From assembly GCA_937958045.1 (NCBI GenBank), contig CALFXL010000007.1:1-40985 (forward strand): 40,985 nt of DNA, given 5' to 3'. The notes under the pieces were generated by a model. It was given only the letters and a program-made list of their open reading frames with translations, made no database searches and had not been told where the DNA came from. This document shows, piece after piece, positions 39,454 through 40,985 of the stretch (positions are counted from its first letter, which is position 1; each line of letters opens with the position of its first letter). The position numbers and the translations under genes are program-made. This DNA comes from an uncultured Opitutaceae bacterium (GTDB lineage Bacteria > Verrucomicrobiota > Verrucomicrobiia > Opitutales > Opitutaceae).

Positions 39454-40641
39454 TCATTGGGGATGAACCTCGAGGACGATCGCCGAGAGTAGATTGTTGC
39501 GAAGAAATTCGTAAGTAGCGGTTCCGTAGCCATCGATGCCCCAACGCACGCCCCACGAGTTTTTGAAAGTGAAAACCGCGTCCTCGATGCGACCGGTCGG
39601 GCTGGAGTAACCGACCAAGGTGATCGCGTGCCCACGATTCGGATACACACGTTGGCGATCGAGATAACCAGTCCTCCAGTTGTATTCGATTGGCCAACGA
39701 ACACCGGCGGGAACGGGCAGACCGGCATTGAGCGCGTGTACGACATTGGCGATCAACGTGGCCCGATCGCGTCCCGGTAGTGGATGCACGGATACACGGT
39801 GGATCGAGCGCGCTTCGGCGATCAATTCTTCCGGGGGATCCTCGATGACGCCGCCGGAGAATCGATTGGGCACGCGTTCGCGCGGCACGATGCCGTAGGC
39901 GCGCAAAGCGGTGACTACTTCCGTCAGCGAAAATCCTTCGTCGCCTGGTTCCTGTCCTTCGATTTCCATTTGAGAGACCTCAGTCATAGGCGCGGGACGG
40001 CGGAGCGAACGACGCGTGGCCCAGAGCAGATACTCTTCGGAAAAACGTTCGGCGCGGCCGTTGACCTCGGCGGTCTGAAATTCGAGCGCACTGACGACGG
40101 CAAACACGGCGCAGCTCGGGCGCGCGCCCTGGTTTTTTATCCAAAGACCGAGCTCGTTGAAACGTTTGCGCAGATCGACCTTCGCTTCGAGCGTCGGCGG
40201 TTGGCCAAAGTTCTTGAGGAGGCGATCGAGTGGTGTGTCGGAGACGTTTTGTGACGCGGAAGCAGCTCTAGCGGTGGCGATGCGGGCGCGTTCGACTTCG
40301 CGCTGCCGGCGGGCGGCTTCGGCAGCGGTTTGCTGACGTTGTGCTTCCGCGTCCGCAGCGGACGGATCGTAACCGAATCGCGCTTGGATCTCTGCGGGAA
40401 GTTGGGCGAGACGGAGTGATGTGAGGCCGTCGGCGTGTTGAATAATCGCGGTCTGGGCCGAGATGGAGCGTATGCGTACGTCGCGATAGGTTTTACCATT
40501 CACGTCGAGCGTCTCGAACGTCTGCCCGACGGCGAAGCGCGGAGCACTCTCTGCGGTGGTTGTATCCGCGGCGTGAATACTGAGCGTGAGCAGCGTGGAG
40601 GCGAGAAGGGCGGCGAGGCGAAACCGGCGGAAGGTTTTCAT
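39454..40641 (-). CDS. Secreted papain-family (C1) cysteine protease
   Basis: A 395-residue exported protein. Residues 1-24 are a signal peptide. Residues about 33-92 form a small domain (FAVGQTFETLDVNGKTYRDV, then HADGLTSLRLAQLP), of a kind common in verrucomicrobial proteins. A coiled, Gln/Ala/Arg-rich linker (95-135) follows. The papain core has oxyanion Gln171, nucleophile Cys177 in NQGARPSCAVFA, His338 in RGHAITLVGY and Asn361 in FKNSWGVRWGIDGYG, so it looks active. It lacks a recognisable propeptide of the usual type. It ends 15 nt before the convergent dgt stop. Confidence 0.9.
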   Translation of the reverse strand: MKTFRRFRLAALLASTLLTLSIHAADTTTAESAPRFAVGQTFETLDVNGKTYRDVRIRSISAQTAIIQHADGLTSLRLAQLPAEIQARFGYDPSAADAEAQRQQTAAEAARRQREVERARIATARAASASQNVSDTPLDRLLKNFGQPPTLEAKVDLRKRFNELGLWIKNQGARPSCAVFAVVSALEFQTAEVNGRAERFSEEYLLWATRRSLRRPAPMTEVSQMEIEGQEPGDEGFSLTEVVTALRAYGIVPRERVPNRFSGGVIEDPPEELIAEARSIHRVSVHPLPGRDRATLIANVVHALNAGLPVPAGVRWPIEYNWRTGYLDRQRVYPNRGHAITLVGYSSPTGRIEDAVFTFKNSWGVRWGIDGYGTATYEFLRNNLLSAIVLEVHPQ

Positions 40642-40732
40642 GGGGTGCCGGCGATTTTTGCGCGCATCGGCGCGGGCGCAATGAAGCCATTGTCAACGGG
40701 ACGTGAAAACGCTGTCTCGGAAAAATGGATAC

Positions 40733-40762
40733 AAAAAGCGCGATCCCCGGGAGGATCGCGCT
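40733..40762 (-). terminator. Terminator of the aldolase gene
   Basis: A 10-bp stem, AGCGCGATCC (40737-40746) with GGATCGCGCT (40753-40762), loop CCGGGA. The A-run (40733-40737) gives a U-run on the minus strand, just after the aldolase stop. Confidence 0.88.
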
Positions 40763-40784
40763 GAAAGGAAAATCGCTGGCCGGC

Positions 40785-40985
40785 TTACTTGCCGAGGCTC
40801 TTGCGAAGATCGTCGAGCTGGCCGGCGGAGCCGAGGAGCTGGTTACGCGAGGCGATGAACTTCGCGTATTCCTGGATGAAGATCTTGCCCGGCGGGCGGA
40901 AGTCGAACTCGGCAGGCTTGTCGCGGAAGAATTCGCGGTGCACGCGGGTCCAGACGAGGCGGCCGTCGGTGTCGATGTTGATCTT
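40785..40985 (-). CDS. Class II fructose-bisphosphate aldolase, C-terminal end only
   Basis: The last 66 codons and stop of a gene running in from beyond the window edge. The visible part begins KINIDTDGRLVWTRVHREFF, the NIDTD segment being the phosphate-binding loop of class II (zinc-dependent) aldolases. FDFRPPGKIF and LGSAGQLDDLRKSLGK end the protein. This is family-typical, but the metal ligands lie outside the window, so it is a partial call. Confidence 0.85.
   Translation of the reverse strand, partial: KINIDTDGRLVWTRVHREFFRDKPAEFDFRPPGKIFIQEYAKFIASRNQLLGSAGQLDDLRKSLGK

Overview
The window is GC-rich bacterial chromosome with no phage, insertion sequence, CRISPR array, tRNA or rRNA that I could find. 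Gene content (MEP isoprenoid genes, MenA, a type of ole hydrocarbon gene pair known from the Planctomycetes-Verrucomicrobia group, ExbBD, a ThrRS lacking a TGS domain) and intergenic elements built of degenerate CACAGAG / CACGAAG / CCAAA units suggest a member of the Verrucomicrobiota, probably Opitutaceae-like. That placement is inference from family resemblance, not a search result.

Layout. 1-2668 (minus): thrS (3' end off the window) and cysS. 2894-4403 (plus): hemB and a GNAT acetyltransferase. 4429-5848 (minus): a Wza-like outer-membrane lipoprotein and a protein with a long Asp/Glu tail. 6100-8278 (plus): pyrD and an ExbB/ExbD pair. 8293-9396 (minus): a glycosyltransferase. 9435-11425 (plus): a small membrane protein and dihydrolipoyl dehydrogenase, ending in a strong terminator. 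11857-17996 (minus): a seven-gene run, pyrF, ispD, ispF, an oligopeptide-binding lipoprotein, an isochorismatase-fold hydrolase, a YhaM-like HD protein and a glutamine amidotransferase. 18129-20873 (plus): ispE and ptsI. 21084-22073 (minus): galE.

22137-30680 (plus) is the most interesting part: nine co-directional genes for a dedicated acyl-chain system. They encode a FabF-like ketosynthase, a private acyl carrier protein, two CrtI (phytoene desaturase)-like flavoproteins, a FabZ-like dehydratase, a FabI-like enoyl reductase, OleA, OleB and a small VOC protein. Catalytic residues are intact throughout. OleA joins two acyl chains head to head and OleB belongs to the olefin-forming branch, but the usual partners OleC and OleD are not here, and there is no ketoreductase. 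The likely product is an unusual long-chain, possibly polyunsaturated, lipid or hydrocarbon.

30744-31454 (minus) is a hypothetical acidic protein. 31597-35912 (plus) holds acylphosphatase, then the sulfate-activation genes cysC-cysD-cysN behind an AT-rich leader, then menA. 35917-38115 (minus) is a secreted S9 peptidase, 38167-39438 (plus) a dNTP triphosphohydrolase, 39454-40641 (minus) a secreted papain-family protease, and 40785-40985 (minus) the end of a class II fructose-bisphosphate aldolase gene. Several intergenic gaps carry imperfect inverted repeats made of roughly 7-nt units, and one GC-rich near-palindrome occurs twice.
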